The notes beneath the pieces are model-generated. The model saw nothing but the letters and a program-made list of their open reading frames with translations. It was not told the DNA's origin and searched no databases. From an uncultured Polymorphobacter sp. (GTDB taxonomy: Bacteria; Pseudomonadota; Alphaproteobacteria; Sphingomonadales; Sphingomonadaceae), in contig CALMPZ010000636.1 of assembly GCA_937871645.1 (NCBI GenBank), positions 1 through 7,699 on the forward strand: a DNA stretch of 7,699 bases, written 5' to 3'. Positions 6,660-7,699 of the stretch are shown here, one piece after another; within the stretch, counting starts at the first letter, position 1, and every line of letters starts with the position of its first letter. Position numbers and translations under genes: made by a program.

Positions 6660-6779
6660 ATGCCGCGGCGTAGCTCGCCATCTCCCGGTCCAGCTCAGGG
6701 TCTCGTCCAAAGTCCGGTCCGAGATGGACCGGGAGATGGCCAGCGCCGCGAACGGCTGAATGCCGCGGCGTAGCTCGCC
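6590..6779. repeat. perfect 90-bp direct repeat, 10-bp spacer (copies 6590-6679 and 6690-6779)
   Basis: The two copies are identical over 90 bases with a 100-base period. The spacer (6680-6689, ATCTCCCGGT) is the reverse complement of 6628-6637 inside copy 1, so this is not a plain tandem duplication; the flanks beyond 90 bases do not match. Copy 1 holds the crtZ 3' end and stop (6657-6659). Copy 2 holds the crtB 3' end and stop (6695-6697) on the other strand. I see no transposase or terminal features of an insertion sequence. Confidence 0.97.
6625..6692. repeat. quasi-palindrome between convergent crtZ and crtB; possible bidirectional terminator
   Basis: The outer arms TGGACCGGGAGATGGC (6625-6640) and its exact complement (6677-6692) are 16 bp. 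Inside them CGCCGCG (6644-6650) pairs with CGCGGCG (6664-6670) around a 13-base loop holding the crtZ stop. The right outer arm can instead pair with 6725-6740 in copy 2. The RNA hairpin would be very stable on either strand and lies where both transcripts end, but no T-run follows, so intrinsic termination is uncertain. Confidence 0.6.
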
Positions 6780-7627
6780 GCGACAATCCCGAGTTTTTGC
6801 GGCGTCGAGGTGCTGACGCGGTTGGCGAGCGCTGCCGCGCCACCGGCACGCACCTTGCGCCCGATGCCGCCGTAGATGCCCGCCGCCGCAAGCACTGCCC
6901 ACGCCGAACGCAACGGCAAGGCCGGCGTCCCAAAGCGCGCTGACGCCTCATAGCCTTCGGCCAGATCAACCAGCCGCTTGACCACCCCGGCGAGCGTTTC
7001 GCGGTGCGCCAGCGCGGCGTAATCGTCACGCGACAGCCCCGCCGCGTCGATCCACTGCCCGGGCAGGTAGCGCCGGCCGATTTCGGCATCCTCGACCACG
7101 TCGCGCGCAATGTTGTTGAGCTGGAACGCCAGCCCCAGGTCGCAGGCGCGGTCGAGTGTGGCGCGATCGTCGGGCGACACCCCCATGACAATCGCCATCA
7201 TCACCCCGACGACGCCCGCGACATGGTAGCAATAGGTCAGCAGGTCAGCCTCGGTCTCGAACGGCCGCTCCTCGACATCGATGCGGAAACCCGTCAGCAA
7301 ATCGGCAGGATAGCGCGCCGGCATACCGGTTTGCGCCGCGACGCGCGCCAAGGCCTCGAACGCCATCACGCCCGTCGGTTCGCTCGCCAGCGCTTTCGCA
7401 GTCAGTGCTTCGAGTTCGGCCAAACGCTCGGCAGGCGTCCCGGCATAGGCGATGCGGCCATGGCCTGATTCCTGCCCGTCGATGACATCATCGCAGTAGC
7501 GGCACCACGCGTAGAGCATGGTGGCGCGGTCGCGCGTTTCGGCGTCAAACAGCTTCGACGCCAGCGCGAAGCTTTTCGAGCCCTTGGCGATGGACGCACG
7601 GCTGGCGAGGACGAGTTGGTCGGTCAC
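6695..7627 (-). CDS. crtB: phytoene synthase CrtB
   Basis: 310 residues, the usual length. It condenses two geranylgeranyl diphosphates head to head via prephytoene diphosphate to phytoene, the first committed carotenoid step. SKSFALASKLF (about 17-27) is the conserved N-terminal block. The two aspartate-rich Mg-binding motifs are DDVID (46-50, in YAWCRYCDDVID) and DVVED (176-180, in FQLNNIARDVVEDAEIGRRYLP). YCYHVAGVVG (132-141) is also typical. The C-terminus PSRTGLWTRP matches the family's usual ...LW-(T/Q)-RP ending, so the native 3' end is intact even though residues 284-310 lie in repeat copy 2. The start is GTG with only a weak AGG 6 bases upstream; no better start is seen and the N-terminus aligns with the family. 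It is convergent with crtZ, with 35 bases between stops. The crtI and crtY genes are not in the window. Confidence 0.96.
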   Translation of the reverse strand: MTDQLVLASRASIAKGSKSFALASKLFDAETRDRATMLYAWCRYCDDVIDGQESGHGRIAYAGTPAERLAELEALTAKALASEPTGVMAFEALARVAAQTGMPARYPADLLTGFRIDVEERPFETEADLLTYCYHVAGVVGVMMAIVMGVSPDDRATLDRACDLGLAFQLNNIARDVVEDAEIGRRYLPGQWIDAAGLSRDDYAALAHRETLAGVVKRLVDLAEGYEASARFGTPALPLRSAWAVLAAAGIYGGIGRKVRAGGAAALANRVSTSTPQKLGIVAASYAAAFSRSRRWPSPGPSRTGLWTRP

Positions 7628-7670
7628 GCCGGCCTGCGTAGAGCAAGCCAGCCAAAACGGAAAGTTCTTC

Positions 7671-7693
7671 CCCTCTCCCCTTGCGGGAGAGGG
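7671..7693. repeat. short GC-rich hairpin upstream of crtB, possibly a dispersed intergenic repeat
   Basis: CCCTCTCCC (7671-7679) and GGGAGAGGG (7685-7693) form a perfect 9-bp stem with a 5-base loop CTTGC. Similar CCTCTCCC...GGGAGAGG palindromes occur between genes in many proteobacterial genomes. It lies 44 bases before the crtB GTG. No T-run follows on either strand, so a terminator role is unproven. It runs close to the window edge. Confidence 0.6.
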
Positions 7694-7699
7694 CGACTC

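Noticed and set aside
6595..6689. Second CrtB-like C-terminal sequence encoded in repeat copy 1
   Set aside because: It is a by-product of the duplication. Being 100 bases away it is out of frame with crtB, which already stops in copy 2.
6590..6779. Insertion sequence, MITE or CRISPR repeat as explanation for the 90-bp repeat
   Set aside because: There is no transposase, no target duplication and no terminal inverted repeats bounding the unit. There are only two copies, and the unit is coding sequence of crtB.
6072..6902. 276-codon minus-strand frame opposite crtZ
   Set aside because: It is the antisense frame of crtZ extended through the duplicated region; it has no motif of its own.

Overview
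The window looks like chromosomal DNA from a G+C-rich alphaproteobacterium, most likely a pigmented member of the Sphingomonadales. This rests on gene content and protein style: a CrtZ/CrtB carotenoid pair, a host-attachment-family protein beside an erythromycin-esterase-like protein, and small secreted four-cysteine proteins. It is an inference, because no marker gene such as rRNA is present. Coding density is high. I see no tRNA, rRNA, CRISPR array, insertion sequence or phage gene, and no stretch over 300 bases lacks a gene.

Layout. (1) Positions 1-2340, minus strand: a probable stress or accessory operon. In transcription order it holds a host-attachment-family protein (1906-2340), an erythromycin-esterase-like hydrolase (423-1766) and an alpha/beta hydrolase that runs off the left edge (1-426) and starts inside the esterase stop codon. 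(2) Positions 2504-4371, plus strand: two secreted proteins of unknown function. The first is small with four cysteines; the second is 437 residues with Met/Gly-rich and Gly-rich segments. (3) Positions 4377-4676, minus strand: a small lipoprotein, convergent with the preceding gene and separated from it by 5 bases. (4) Positions 4768-6659, plus strand: a sulfotransferase whose stop codon overlaps the start of crtZ (beta-carotene hydroxylase). (5) Positions 6695-7627, minus strand: crtB (phytoene synthase), convergent with crtZ. (6) A short GC-rich hairpin lies upstream of crtB at the right edge.

How the genes fit together. CrtB makes the carotenoid backbone and CrtZ adds the 3/3'-hydroxyls. 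A sulfotransferase translationally coupled to CrtZ makes a carotenoid sulfotransferase a concrete hypothesis; sulfated xanthophylls are known from relatives such as Erythrobacter, and this is the most biologically interesting lead here. The most striking structure is at the crtZ/crtB junction: a perfect 90-bp direct repeat with a 10-bp spacer that is itself an inverted copy of part of the repeat. Each gene ends inside its own copy. The last 22 CrtZ residues are therefore encoded on the antisense of the CrtB C-terminal sequence. The pattern looks like a template-switch duplication that resolved an ancestral antisense overlap of two convergent genes.
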